A DNA stretch of 29,969 nt from Desulfobulbaceae bacterium (lineage in GTDB: Bacteria > Desulfobacterota > Desulfobulbia > Desulfobulbales > Desulfobulbaceae): NCBI GenBank assembly GCA_003508005.1, contig DNUE01000013.1, forward strand, positions 163,897-193,865, read 5' to 3'. Positions 22,854-29,969 of this stretch are shown piece after piece. Each line of letters opens with the position of its first letter. Position 1 is the stretch's first letter. Both the position numbers and the translations under genes were made by a program. Below the pieces are notes generated by a model that was not told where the DNA came from, searched no databases, and worked only from the letters and a program-made list of their open reading frames with translations.

Positions 22854-23432
22854 TTAAGTAAAAGATGCAAGGGCAGTCTGCAGCTTCGCGCATCCCGTTC
22901 CTGTTTTTGCGGAAAAAAGGATGCGTTCACCGGCCGTAAGGCGCAGGGCCGCGTCCAGTGCCGCCGCGTTGCGGGCCTGCTGATTGCCGGAGAGCTTGTC
23001 CGCCTTGGTGTACACCACGATAACGGAACGGCCCTGATGCCGGAGCCAGTCCAGCAGGGCACGGTCCGGCTCCTTGAGTTCATGGCGGAGGTCGATGATC
23101 ACCACCACGCAGACCAGATTGGACCGCTGCTCCAGATAACCGGTGATCAGGTCCTGCCAGGAAGAACGGGTCTCGCGGGAGACCCGGGCAAAGCCGTAGC
23201 CGGGCAGATCGACCAGGCGCAGCTGTTCGTCGACGAGAAAAAAATTAAGGGACTGGGTCTTGCCCGGCCGGGCGCTGGTCTTCACCAGATTTCGCCTGCC
23301 GACCAGGCAGTTGATCAGGCTTGATTTGCCGACATTGGAGCGGCCGGCAAAGGCGATCTCCGGCAGGTCAGGCTCGGGCAGGTTCTTGTGGCTGAACACG
23401 CTCTGCAGAAAGCTGACCTTGCTGAAGTTCAT
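22854..23432 (-). CDS. engB: Ribosome biogenesis GTP-binding protein EngB/YsxC
   Basis: A 192-aa small GTPase needed for assembly of the 50S ribosomal subunit. G1 is AGRSNVGKSSL (about 29-39), G2 the conserved TSARPGKTQ, G3 DLPGYGFA, G4 YTKADK and G5 SAKTG. Length and motif order fit the EngB family exactly, without fused domains. It is 24 bp downstream of hisG and ends the hisI-hisG-engB run. Cytoplasmic. Confidence 0.95.
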   Translation of the reverse strand: MNFSKVSFLQSVFSHKNLPEPDLPEIAFAGRSNVGKSSLINCLVGRRNLVKTSARPGKTQSLNFFLVDEQLRLVDLPGYGFARVSRETRSSWQDLITGYLEQRSNLVCVVVIIDLRHELKEPDRALLDWLRHQGRSVIVVYTKADKLSGNQQARNAAALDAALRLTAGERILFSAKTGTGCAKLQTALASFT

Positions 23433-23456
23433 TGGTTAGTAATTTCAGGGTGCTTT

Positions 23457-24329
23457 TTAAATCACTTTATTCAGCGAATACTCGACAATGCCCTCTGCCC
23501 CGAGCTTCTTGAGCCTGGGCACGAGATCCCTGACCTGGTGCTCGGAAATGACCGTCTCCACGGAAAACCAATCCTGCTTGTAGAGCTGGGCAACGGTGGG
23601 CGCGGTGACGCTGGGCAGCACCTCGATCAGCTTGTCGAGCTTCTGGTGGGATACGTTCATCTTCAGGCCGACAATCCGATCCGCCCGCAACGCACCCTGA
23701 AGGAGCATGGCGATGTTCTCGATCTTTTCCCGCCTCCAGGGATCGGCCAGGGCTCCCTTGCTGGCGATCAACTGGGTGTTGGACTGCATCAGCTCGTGGA
23801 TGACCCGCAGGCCGTGCGCCCTGATCGTCGATTCGGTCTCGGTGACCTCGACAATGGCGTCGGCCAGCCCGGAGACTGCCTTGGCCTCGGTGGCGCCCCA
23901 GGAAAAAACGACATCCACCTGGATGTTGCGCTCGGCAAAGAAACGGCGGGTGACGTTGACCAGTTCGGTGGCGATCGTCTTGCCCTGCAGGTCCTCCAGC
24001 CGGGTAATCCCGGAATCGCCTGCCACGGCGATCACCCAGCGGGTGGGTTTCTTGCTCACCTTGGAGTAGATCAGGTTCTCGACCACCACGATATCCGAAC
24101 CGTTCTCCATGGTCCAGTCCTTGCCGGTGATGCCGGCATCCAGCATTCCCGACTCCACATATCTGGACATCTCCTGCGGCCGGCAGATGGAGCACGACAG
24201 CTCCGGGTCATCCACTTCGGGAAAGTAGTTGCGGGAGGTGAGCCTGATCTCCCAGCCGGACTTGGCGAAAAGCTCAATGGTTGCCTTCTCCAGGCTGCCC
24301 TTGGGTATTCCTAACTTCAGTACGCTCAT
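23457..24329 (-). CDS. hisG: ATP phosphoribosyltransferase, long form
   Basis: A 290-aa enzyme for the first step of histidine biosynthesis (ATP plus PRPP gives phosphoribosyl-ATP). The catalytic part begins LKLGIPKGSLE and contains the PRPP-binding region near DLQGKTIATELVNVTRRFF and the WGATEAK segment. The C-terminal 75 or so residues (about 213-290, with MLLQGALRADRIVGLKMNV and APTVAQL) form the ACT-like regulatory domain of the long form, which is inhibited by histidine and does not need HisZ. It lies 27 bp downstream of hisI. The other his genes are not in the window. Cytoplasmic. Confidence 0.95.
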   Translation of the reverse strand: MSVLKLGIPKGSLEKATIELFAKSGWEIRLTSRNYFPEVDDPELSCSICRPQEMSRYVESGMLDAGITGKDWTMENGSDIVVVENLIYSKVSKKPTRWVIAVAGDSGITRLEDLQGKTIATELVNVTRRFFAERNIQVDVVFSWGATEAKAVSGLADAIVEVTETESTIRAHGLRVIHELMQSNTQLIASKGALADPWRREKIENIAMLLQGALRADRIVGLKMNVSHQKLDKLIEVLPSVTAPTVAQLYKQDWFSVETVISEHQVRDLVPRLKKLGAEGIVEYSLNKVI

Positions 24330-24356
24330 GAGACGAATCCTTATGCTGCAACGTGA

Positions 24357-24734
24357 TTATTTGTAGACTTTGGCCGGGTCAAACATCTTTTCGCCGACGA
24401 TTTCCAGCCGCTGGCCGCTGACCCGCCTGAAGAAGCAGCTGCGGTACCCCTTGTGACAGGCCGCGCCGCCCACCTGCTCCACCTTGAAGACCACCGTGTC
24501 CTCGTCGCAGTCCACCAGGATTTCCCTGACCAGCTGGACATGGCCGGAGGTCTCGCCCTTGAGCCACAGCTTGCCCCGGGAACGGCTCCAGAAATGGGCC
24601 TTGCCGGTGGATATGGTCCGGCGCCAGGCCTCCTCGTTGATATAGGCGAGCATCAGCACCTCGTTGCTTGCGCAATCCTGGACAATCGCGGGCAGCAGCC
24701 CATCCCTGCCCTTGGCAAAACTGAGTTCAATCAT
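24357..24734 (-). CDS. hisI: Phosphoribosyl-AMP cyclohydrolase
   Basis: A 125-aa metal-dependent enzyme that opens the adenine ring of phosphoribosyl-AMP, step 3 of histidine biosynthesis. The metal-binding motifs are intact: the Asp-rich DCDEDTV and the C-terminal Cys pair in GGAACHKGYRSCFFR. The TGKAHFWSRSRGKLWLKGE segment is also conserved. It is the stand-alone form without the HisE pyrophosphohydrolase domain. The frame is open to 24857, but the ATG at 24734 has GAGGAG just upstream and begins the conserved domain. It leads the hisI-hisG-engB run. Confidence 0.94.
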   Translation of the reverse strand: MIELSFAKGRDGLLPAIVQDCASNEVLMLAYINEEAWRRTISTGKAHFWSRSRGKLWLKGETSGHVQLVREILVDCDEDTVVFKVEQVGGAACHKGYRSCFFRRVSGQRLEIVGEKMFDPAKVYK

Positions 24735-24795
24735 TGACTCCTCGCAAAAAGTAAAAACTCTGGGCATCCCGCCCCTAAGGTTGTTCCAACAGGTT

Positions 24796-25026
24796 TCAGA
24801 GGGCATCGGCGTCAGAATCGCGTTTGTTGCGATTCTGACAATCATTGTCTTGTTCATCCGTTGCGACAGGCTGCCCGCCTTCCGCGCCAGCCTCTTCCTT
24901 CCTCTTCTCCCTGCTCAGAAAGTGAATGATGCAGGAGGTCCTGAACCTGCAGTAATCAGCGGGATGGCGGCATTCCGCCTGTTCCGAGTCCATCCGTTCC
25001 TGGTATTTGACGCATTCAACTTCCAT
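24796..25026 (-). CDS. Small conserved Cys/charged protein of unknown function
   Basis: A 76-aa protein. The N-terminal half has four cysteines in ECVKYQ, ECRHPADYCRFRTSCIIHFL, a pattern I associate with small conserved proteins of sulfate-reducing bacteria; it may bind a metal. The C-terminal half is charged and low-complexity (EKRKEEAGAEGG, DEQDNDCQNRNKRDSDAD), probably disordered. The start is uncertain: ATG at 25026 begins the conserved part, ATG at 25056 and TTG at 25068 are possible, and none has a good ribosome-binding site. It is 61 bp upstream of hisI in the same direction. No function can be assigned. Confidence 0.5.
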   Translation of the reverse strand: MEVECVKYQERMDSEQAECRHPADYCRFRTSCIIHFLSREKRKEEAGAEGGQPVATDEQDNDCQNRNKRDSDADAL

Positions 25027-25137
25027 GGAGGCATCATTGGGCGATTGGAAGATCATAAATAGGGCCAATGTCCCGATTTGTCAAGACCGGCGCTCCATCA
25101 CACCGACCGGGCGGAGACAGGAAAACGGAAAGTCACC

Positions 25138-25353
25138 TCACTCGCCGGCCGGCCACCGGGCCTCCCGTTCCTCGACGAAGTAGCAGAACCGGTCCCACTC
25201 CGCCACGTAGCCGCTGACCGGGCAGCGCAGGGTCACTTTCTTTTCGTCCACCGCGATCACCTCCCAGTCTCCATGGCGGGGTCCGTCCTGGATATGCAGC
25301 TTTTGTCCCGCCTTGAAGGGAAACCTCTGAAATATAAGCACCTGCCCAGCCAT
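25138..25353 (-). CDS. Hypothetical small protein, SH3/KOW-like
   Basis: A 71-aa protein, mostly beta by pattern (QKLHIQDGPRHGDWEVIAVD, then KKVTLRCPVSGYVAEWDRFC), which recalls a small KOW or SH3 barrel with a conserved 'GDWEV...D.KKV.LRCPVSG.EVEW.RFCY' core. It has no membrane segment and no catalytic motif. The frame is open to 25395, but the ATG at 25353 has AGGGGGG upstream and gives a compact domain. It is divergent from the MazG-like gene. A housekeeping role, possibly nucleic-acid related, is a guess. Confidence 0.6.
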   Translation of the reverse strand: MAGQVLIFQRFPFKAGQKLHIQDGPRHGDWEVIAVDEKKVTLRCPVSGYVAEWDRFCYFVEEREARWPAGE

Positions 25354-25472
25354 CGCACCCCCCTGTCGCCCCACGAGCTGACTTTCCGCTTCCATGCCGG
25401 AAGACCCATGGCAAATTCGTCCCGGTTATGATACTGTCTCCTGATATTTCAGCAAGAACTAAACGGTGCCGC

Positions 25473-25871
25473 ATGCCTTCTCCCGAACTGCGCGACGAAT
25501 TCTCCCGCCTGTACGCAATAATAAAAAAACTGCGCAGCGAAGGCGGCTGCCCTTGGGACAAGCGCCAGACGCCGGCCAGCATCAAAAAATACCTGCTGGA
25601 AGAAACGGCGGAACTGGCCGAGGCCATCGACCACGAAAGCGCGCCGCATATCCGGGAGGAAATCGGCGACCTGTTCTACATCCTCATCCTCCTGATCCGC
25701 ATACATGAGGAAAAGGGCGAATTCAGCGCCGCCGAGGTCCTTGCTTCCATCTCGCAGAAAATGATCCGCCGCCACCCCCATGTCTTCGCCGGGGCAATGG
25801 CTGGGACCGACAGCGAACTGCGCGCCCAGTGGGCGAGGATCAAGGCAATGGAAAAAAACAGCCGAGAGTGA
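25473..25871 (+). CDS. MazG-family nucleotide pyrophosphohydrolase
   Basis: A 132-aa single-domain MazG-like NTP pyrophosphohydrolase that hydrolyses (d)NTPs to monophosphates, a house-cleaning activity. The family signature GGCPWDKRQTP is present. The metal-binding acidic residues lie in LLEETAELAEAID and EEIGDLFYIL, the EExxE...ExxD pattern. RRHPHVF follows, as in MazG N-terminal domains. It is about half the length of E. coli MazG, which has two such domains. The ATG at 25473 is chosen over 25428 because the family starts near it. The tautomerase gene follows after 59 bp. Confidence 0.9.
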   Translation: MPSPELRDEFSRLYAIIKKLRSEGGCPWDKRQTPASIKKYLLEETAELAEAIDHESAPHIREEIGDLFYILILLIRIHEEKGEFSAAEVLASISQKMIRRHPHVFAGAMAGTDSELRAQWARIKAMEKNSRE

Positions 25872-25930
25872 GGCAGCGAGATTGTGTCGATCTTCTCCTT
25901 GCAAACAAAGGCATCAATGGAGATTTCGCC

Positions 25931-26134
25931 GTGCCCTATGTGAATATCAAAATTACGGATGAAGATGCTACGTCCGAGCAGAAAGCAAAGCTCATCGAGG
26001 GCGTAACACGGCTTCTGCAAGACGTGTTAGGGAAGAACCCCGCAACGATGATTGTCATCATCGACGAGGTTCCCACCGACAACTGGGGCATCGCGGGCGA
26101 ACAGGTCACTTCCCGCAGAAGGCGCGGCATGTGA
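25931..26134 (+). CDS. 4-oxalocrotonate tautomerase family protein
   Basis: A 67-aa tautomerase-superfamily protein. Translation from the GTG at 25931 puts proline at position 2 (PYVNIKITDED), which becomes the N-terminal catalytic Pro-1 after removal of the initiator Met. This decides the start. GGAG lies 9 nt upstream. The rest, with EGVTRLLQDVLGKNPATMIV and EVPTDNWGIAGE, matches small 4-OT/XylH-like proteins that form hexamers. Its substrate is unknown, since such proteins are common in bacteria that do not degrade aromatics. The frame upstream of 25931 overlaps the mazG gene and is not coding. Confidence 0.88.
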   Translation: MPYVNIKITDEDATSEQKAKLIEGVTRLLQDVLGKNPATMIVIIDEVPTDNWGIAGEQVTSRRRRGM

Positions 26135-26222
26135 ACAGCCTGACACTTCGTGCAGGCGCCGCAGCCCGCCCCACCCTGGCCCAGCCAGCCCTTTTCTGTC
26201 CTCCTGCCGGGCAAATAATGTG

Positions 26223-26251
26223 TTGACAGGCGCCGGAGAGTGGTGTTAAAA
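26223..26251 (+). promoter_or_regulatory. Putative sigma-70 promoter of the rpsF operon
   Basis: A perfect -35 box TTGACA (26223-26228) is followed, after 17 nt, by TTAAAA (26246-26251). It lies about 80 bp upstream of rpsF in the gap after the tautomerase gene. The -10 match is only fair. Confidence 0.45.
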
Positions 26252-26328
26252 AGTAAAATTCAATAAAATAACCTTCTCGCTCTCCTATCCGGAATGCAGC
26301 GAGGGCCTAATGACCATGAGGAGGAATC

Positions 26329-26757
26329 ATGAGACGGTACGAAACCACCTATATTCTTCGTCCCAATCTGGGCGAGGAACAATTCTCGGAAATCATCGAG
26401 CGGACCAACAAGATCATCAAGGGTGACGGCGGCGCCATCATCAACCTTGAACGCTGGGGCAACAAAAAGCTGGCCTTTGAAATTAAAAAGGAATCCTTTG
26501 GCCAGTATGTCTATTTTGACTATGCCGCTCCGGGCTCCACGGTTCACGAAATGGAACGCATCTTTCGCATCGACGATCGCGTCCTGCGCTTTCTCACCGT
26601 CAAGCTGGCCGACGCCATTGACGAGGCGACCATTGCCAGCGAGACGGAACGGGCGGTAGCCACCGCGGCGGCGAAGACGGCAAAGGCTGCCGAGGCGAAT
26701 CGCCCCGATGCAGAAAATGACGTTGAGACCGACGAAGAATTCACTGACGTAGATTAA
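26329..26757 (+). CDS. rpsF: 30S ribosomal protein S6
   Basis: A 142-aa S6. The ferredoxin-like core spans about residues 1-95 (MRRYETTYILRPNLGE, INLERWGNKKLAFEIKKESF, RIDDRVLRFLTVKL). An Ala/Glu/Asp-rich tail follows, longer than in E. coli before modification, as often in this phylum. GAGGAGG lies upstream of the ATG. S6 binds S18 in the 30S platform. First gene of rpsF-rpsR-DUF2232-rplI-dnaB. Confidence 0.97.
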   Translation: MRRYETTYILRPNLGEEQFSEIIERTNKIIKGDGGAIINLERWGNKKLAFEIKKESFGQYVYFDYAAPGSTVHEMERIFRIDDRVLRFLTVKLADAIDEATIASETERAVATAAAKTAKAAEANRPDAENDVETDEEFTDVD

Positions 26758-26798
26758 CTTGTCTCTGCGCGAAAGAGACAGACGCAAGGAGTTACGCA

Positions 26799-27035
26799 AT
26801 GCCTCCACGGAAAAGAATGTTCAGGCCGAGAGTATGCAGATTCTGCACGGAAAAGGACCTGGTGATTGATTACAAGGATGTCAAGTCGCTACGCAACCTG
26901 ATCACCGAACGCGGGAAGATCATCCCCCGGCGTATTTACGGGACCTGCGCCAAGCATCAGCGCCATGTGGCTGAAGCCATCAAGCGTGCCCGGCATCTCG
27001 CGCTGATACCGTATTCCGGACAGAACCTGTATTGA
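26799..27035 (+). CDS. rpsR: 30S ribosomal protein S18
   Basis: A 78-aa S18 that pairs with S6. It has the conserved core DYKDVKSLRNLITERGKI and the family C-terminus RARHLALIPY. Cys13, Cys16, Cys50 and His53 (RVCRFC and GTCAKH) form a plausible zinc site, so it looks like the cysteine-containing (C+) form of S18. AAGGAG upstream. Confidence 0.97.
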   Translation: MPPRKRMFRPRVCRFCTEKDLVIDYKDVKSLRNLITERGKIIPRRIYGTCAKHQRHVAEAIKRARHLALIPYSGQNLY

Positions 27036-27048
27036 TTTCCGGCTAAGC

Positions 27049-28023
27049 ATGGCAGCGCGCGGCAGTGCGCAACCGGGAGGCGGCTTCATCAACGGCCAGG
27101 TCCTCCTGCTCGCGACCGCCTTTGTCCTGCCGGGGATTGCGCCTGCATATTTCGGCTGGCTCAGCGGCCTGCTGGCAATCCCGGTCTTTTGCCTGCTCGG
27201 TGTGCATGGCGTCCGCAGAGGCGGCATCCTGATCCGGAACGCGTTGCTGCTCGCGGCCGTTGCGGCACTGCTGTTCAAGCTGATCGGGACGCTGCTCTTC
27301 GCGCTGACCATCATCCCCCTGGGATACAGCTTCCATAGAAGCGCCGCGGCCGGTGACAGCGAATGGAATACCGTCGGCAAGGGCTGCCTGCTCCTGGGTG
27401 CTTGCTGGCTGCTGTTCTGGACAGTGTATGGCGCGGTGGAGGGAGTGCAGCCCTATCAGCAGCTCCTGCAAATGATTGATGACGGATTCGCCCAGTCATA
27501 TGAGTATTACCGGGCACAGGCCGGCCAGAAGGCAGAGACGCTGCTCTATCTCGAACAGGCGGTAGCAGAGACCAGGCGACTGGTGCCGCACCTTCTGCCC
27601 GGGTTGCTGGGATGCATAGTCATCTTTACGGTATGGGTCAACCTGATGGGCGGGATAAGCCTGCTGGGCAGGCTGAAGCCAGGGCAGCTTCCTTGGAAGA
27701 AATTCAGCGGTTGGCGGCTGCCCGACTGGCTGGTCTGGCCCACTATTGGCGCCATGCTACTGCTGCTGGCAGGTGGTGACGAAATTGCCACGGTGGCTTT
27801 CAGCCTCGTGCTGACCTGCGGCCTGCTTTATTTTTTTCAGGGCCTGGGGGTGTTTATGCATCTGCTCGACAGGTGGAAGGTGCCGCTGGCCCTGCGGGTT
27901 CTCTTTTATGGCATGCTCATCCTCCAGAGCTATGGGTTGCTGTTGCTTTCCCTGTTGGGACTTGCTGACGTCTGGGTCGATTTCCGGCGCCGTGCTGCTC
28001 CCCGTCCGGAAGCAGGCAACTGA
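27049..28023 (+). CDS. DUF2232 (YybS-like) membrane protein
   Basis: A 324-aa polytopic inner-membrane protein with about eight hydrophobic segments in two groups (about residues 18-95 and 110-130, then 185-210 and 230-310), separated by a polar region about 135-180. The architecture and the position between rpsR and rplI match the DUF2232/YybS family, whose function is not established. The start codon is 13 bp after rpsR with a weak ribosome-binding site, so translation may be coupled. No enzymatic motif is visible. Confidence 0.75.
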   Translation: MAARGSAQPGGGFINGQVLLLATAFVLPGIAPAYFGWLSGLLAIPVFCLLGVHGVRRGGILIRNALLLAAVAALLFKLIGTLLFALTIIPLGYSFHRSAAAGDSEWNTVGKGCLLLGACWLLFWTVYGAVEGVQPYQQLLQMIDDGFAQSYEYYRAQAGQKAETLLYLEQAVAETRRLVPHLLPGLLGCIVIFTVWVNLMGGISLLGRLKPGQLPWKKFSGWRLPDWLVWPTIGAMLLLLAGGDEIATVAFSLVLTCGLLYFFQGLGVFMHLLDRWKVPLALRVLFYGMLILQSYGLLLLSLLGLADVWVDFRRRAAPRPEAGN

Positions 28024-28158
28024 CTGGAGCAATCTTGCCGGAATCCGGGGCAGCGGTATGCCGGCTCCGGTTTGTCGGAAAAAAGATTGAAACCGCAGCG
28101 GCGGATGGTCAGCCTTGTACCTTATTGCGAGTTTGTTAACTATTGAGAGGATACAGTT

Positions 28159-28614
28159 ATGGAAGTGATACTCAACAAGACAATTGACAACCTGGGCTTT
28201 GAAGGCGATCTCGTCAACGTTAAACCAGGCTATGCGCGAAACTATCTCATTCCGCAGAAAATGGCCATGCCGGTAACTGCCCATAATCTCGCCCGCCTGC
28301 AGCAGGAAAAGGAGGCCATCCAGGCCCGCCTGGAACGGGAGAGAAAGGAGGCCGAGGCCCTGGCCGGCAAGCTGAGCGGCGTGACCATCCAGATCGCCCG
28401 CCGGGTTGGTGAAGAAAACCGACTGTTTGGCTCCGTCACCTCCGCGGACATTGCCGCCAAACTTGCCGAGACCGGAATCGCCGTCGAGCGCAAGGCCATC
28501 CTGCTGAACGATCCCATCAAGACCATCGGCGACGCCAAGGTCAGCATCAGGGTCGGCTACCAGATGACCGCGGGCATCACCGTGCAGGTCGTGCCGGCAA
28601 CTGCCGGGGAATAG
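28159..28614 (+). CDS. rplI: 50S ribosomal protein L9
   Basis: A 151-aa L9: N-terminal RNA-binding domain (MEVILNKTIDNLGFEGDLVNVKPGYARNYL in two adjoining stretches), a long connecting helix rich in Glu/Lys/Arg (about 45-75), and the C-terminal domain with RLFGSVTSADIAAKL. Normal length. GAGAGGAT upstream of the ATG. Located between the DUF2232 gene and dnaB as in related genomes. Confidence 0.97.
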   Translation: MEVILNKTIDNLGFEGDLVNVKPGYARNYLIPQKMAMPVTAHNLARLQQEKEAIQARLERERKEAEALAGKLSGVTIQIARRVGEENRLFGSVTSADIAAKLAETGIAVERKAILLNDPIKTIGDAKVSIRVGYQMTAGITVQVVPATAGE

Positions 28615-28654
28615 TCTCTCCCTTCGTCCCGGCCCGCAGTTTTCGTTCCCAGGG

Positions 28655-28690
28655 GCCTGCCCGTTGCCAAAAAAGCTGATAGGGGCAGGC
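28655..28690 (+). other. Inverted repeat between rplI and dnaB
   Basis: GCCTGCCC (28655-28662) can pair with GGGCAGGC (28683-28690). No T-run follows, so it is not a standard terminator. It might be a processing or attenuation site. The rest of the 168-bp gap shows nothing else. Confidence 0.3.
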
Positions 28691-28782
28691 TTGGGCATGA
28701 ACCGCTCTGCAGACACCAAGAGGTAAGATTCCGCCACCGCAGCACAGAATTCCACCATCCCCTGCCGGGAGCAGTGATTCGT

Positions 28783-29969
28783 ATGCAAAATCAGCCTGGT
28801 TCAGCGATGCAGTTCACAGCGAAAATGGTTCCTCCCCAGAACCTGGAAGCTGAGCAGGCTGTTCTCGGCACGGTCCTCCTCCAGGACAAGTCCCTGCTGC
28901 GGATAATTGAGATCCTGGAGCCCGAGGACTTCTACCGCGACGCGCACAAGACGATATACCGGGCAATGCTCCAGCTGTTCGACAACCGGGAGCCCCACGA
29001 CCTGATCACCCTGACCAACCTGCTCCGCGACCAGAACAAGCTCGATCTGGTCGGGGGAGCAGCCTATCTGGCTTCCCTCACCGATGTCATTCCCTTCACT
29101 GGCACCCTCGTCCACCACGCCAATATCATCCGGCAAAAATCCATCCTGCGGCGCCTGATCCAGACCTCCAACGAGGTCGCGGCCCGGTGCTACCAGGAGC
29201 AGGACGATATCGACCGCCTGGTGGACGAGGCCGAGCAAACCATCTTCGAGATTGCCAGCTCGAAGAAGACCCAGGGCTTCCAGCCCATGCACAAGATCAT
29301 TCCACGGACATTCGCCCGGGTCGAACTGCTGGCGGAACGCAAGGAGCACATCACCGGCCTGGCCACGGGTTTTACCGAGCTCGACCACATGACCGCAGGC
29401 TTTCAACCCTCAGACCTGATTATCATCGCCGCCCGACCGAGCATGGGAAAAACGGCTCTGGCCATGAACTTTGTCCAGCACGCGGCGGTTGTCGAAAAAA
29501 AGCCGGTGGCCGTCTTCAGCCTGGAAATGTCCGTGGACCAACTGGCCCTGCGCATGCTCTGCTCGCTCGGCAAGATCGACTCGCAGCGTATCCGGACCGG
29601 CCGACTGAAGCAACGCGATTGGGAGAACCTGAACCGGGCCACGGGCTACCTGTCGGACGCCCCTATCTATATCGACGACTCCCCCGCCCTGTCCGTGCTC
29701 GAGATGCGGGCCAAGGCCCGCCGGCTGAAATCCGAACAGGACCTCGGCATGGTGGTCATCGACTACCTGCAGCTGATGCGGGGCCGCGGCAATACCGAGA
29801 ACCGGGCGCAGGAAATCAGCGAAATCTCACGCTCCCTGAAGGCCATGGCCAAGGAGTTGGAGGTGCCGGTCATCGCCCTGTCGCAGCTGAATCGGAGCCT
29901 GGAGATCCGGCAGGACAAGCGGCCCAAGCTGTCAGATTTGCGCGAGTCCGGGGCCATCGAGCAGGACGC
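28783..29969 (+). CDS. dnaB: Replicative DNA helicase DnaB (5' part, runs off the window)
   Basis: About 395 codons of DnaB, the hexameric replicative helicase. The N-terminal primase-interacting domain (PPQNLEAEQAVLGTVLL through the 'DLITLTNLL' and 'GGAAYLASL' motifs) is followed by a linker and the RecA-like domain, with Walker A at about residue 218 (ARPSMGKTAL), then FSLEMS, Walker B VVIDYLQLM and the SQLNRSLE segment. The frame is open to the last base, with the final third outside the window. There is no sign of an intein up to the end. The ATG at 28783 is chosen; a second ATG at 28807 is possible. Confidence 0.95.
   Translation, partial: MQNQPGSAMQFTAKMVPPQNLEAEQAVLGTVLLQDKSLLRIIEILEPEDFYRDAHKTIYRAMLQLFDNREPHDLITLTNLLRDQNKLDLVGGAAYLASLTDVIPFTGTLVHHANIIRQKSILRRLIQTSNEVAARCYQEQDDIDRLVDEAEQTIFEIASSKKTQGFQPMHKIIPRTFARVELLAERKEHITGLATGFTELDHMTAGFQPSDLIIIAARPSMGKTALAMNFVQHAAVVEKKPVAVFSLEMSVDQLALRMLCSLGKIDSQRIRTGRLKQRDWENLNRATGYLSDAPIYIDDSPALSVLEMRAKARRLKSEQDLGMVVIDYLQLMRGRGNTENRAQEISEISRSLKAMAKELEVPVIALSQLNRSLEIRQDKRPKLSDLRESGAIEQD

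Noticed and set aside
1..29969. CRISPR arrays, tRNA or rRNA genes
   Set aside because: I saw no regularly spaced short repeats and no tRNA- or rRNA-like sequence; a tRNAscan or Rfam search was not possible here.

Overview
The window reads as a chromosomal segment of a Gram-negative, anaerobic, GC-rich bacterium. The best fit is Desulfobacterota, probably a Desulfobulbales-like sulfate reducer. Reasons: the rpsF-rpsR-DUF2232-rplI-dnaB order, a long-form HisG, small Cys-rich proteins (two-CW type), a corrinoid methyltransferase operon, and a sedentary integron whose integrase type is common in this group. The taxon is inferred; no rRNA is present.

Region 1 (1-5586) is a chromosomal integron. 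The integrase gene intI (4333-5586, +) reads rightwards, and the AT-rich cassette array extends leftwards from it with all genes on the minus strand, continuing past the left edge. Four complete attC sites (755-866, 1645-1752, 2263-2371, 2692-2817) and one partial site (1-49) separate the cassettes. Cassette contents, going away from intI: a two-gene cassette (2-TM/GAF-like protein plus a 64-aa protein), a small multi-TM protein, a one-TM protein, a secreted BACON-like protein, and a class I glutamine amidotransferase-like protein. A perfect 30-bp palindrome sits at the intI promoter.

Region 2 (5773-19619, all minus strand) is a methanol methyltransferase operon read right to left: mtaC (corrinoid protein), mtaB (methanol:corrinoid methyltransferase with all three zinc ligands), a RamA-type ATP-dependent reductive activator with two C-terminal Fe-S clusters, a DUF1638 protein, a 2263-aa hybrid sensor (degenerate Ser/Thr kinase, AAA ATPase, GAF, PocR, PAS, PAS, GAF, histidine kinase, receiver), and a second hybrid histidine kinase (receiver-PAS-PAS-kinase-receiver). 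The last four genes overlap, so they look translationally coupled. No MtaA-like second methyltransferase and no DNA-binding response regulator are present in the window. Just upstream of mtaC lies the 5' fragment of an IS1182-like transposase gene.

Region 3 (19923-20344) is a decayed second copy of the intI promoter, intI gene end and intI 3' flank. The methanol operon is therefore bracketed by an intact and a ruined copy of the same integrase locus. This is the most unexpected structural feature of the window.

Region 4 (20442-29969) is conserved housekeeping DNA: lepA (+); a two-CW protein, engB, hisG, hisI and two small conserved proteins (-); then mazG-like, tautomerase, rpsF, rpsR, a DUF2232 membrane protein, rplI and the 5' part of dnaB (+). 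I saw no tRNA, rRNA or CRISPR array.
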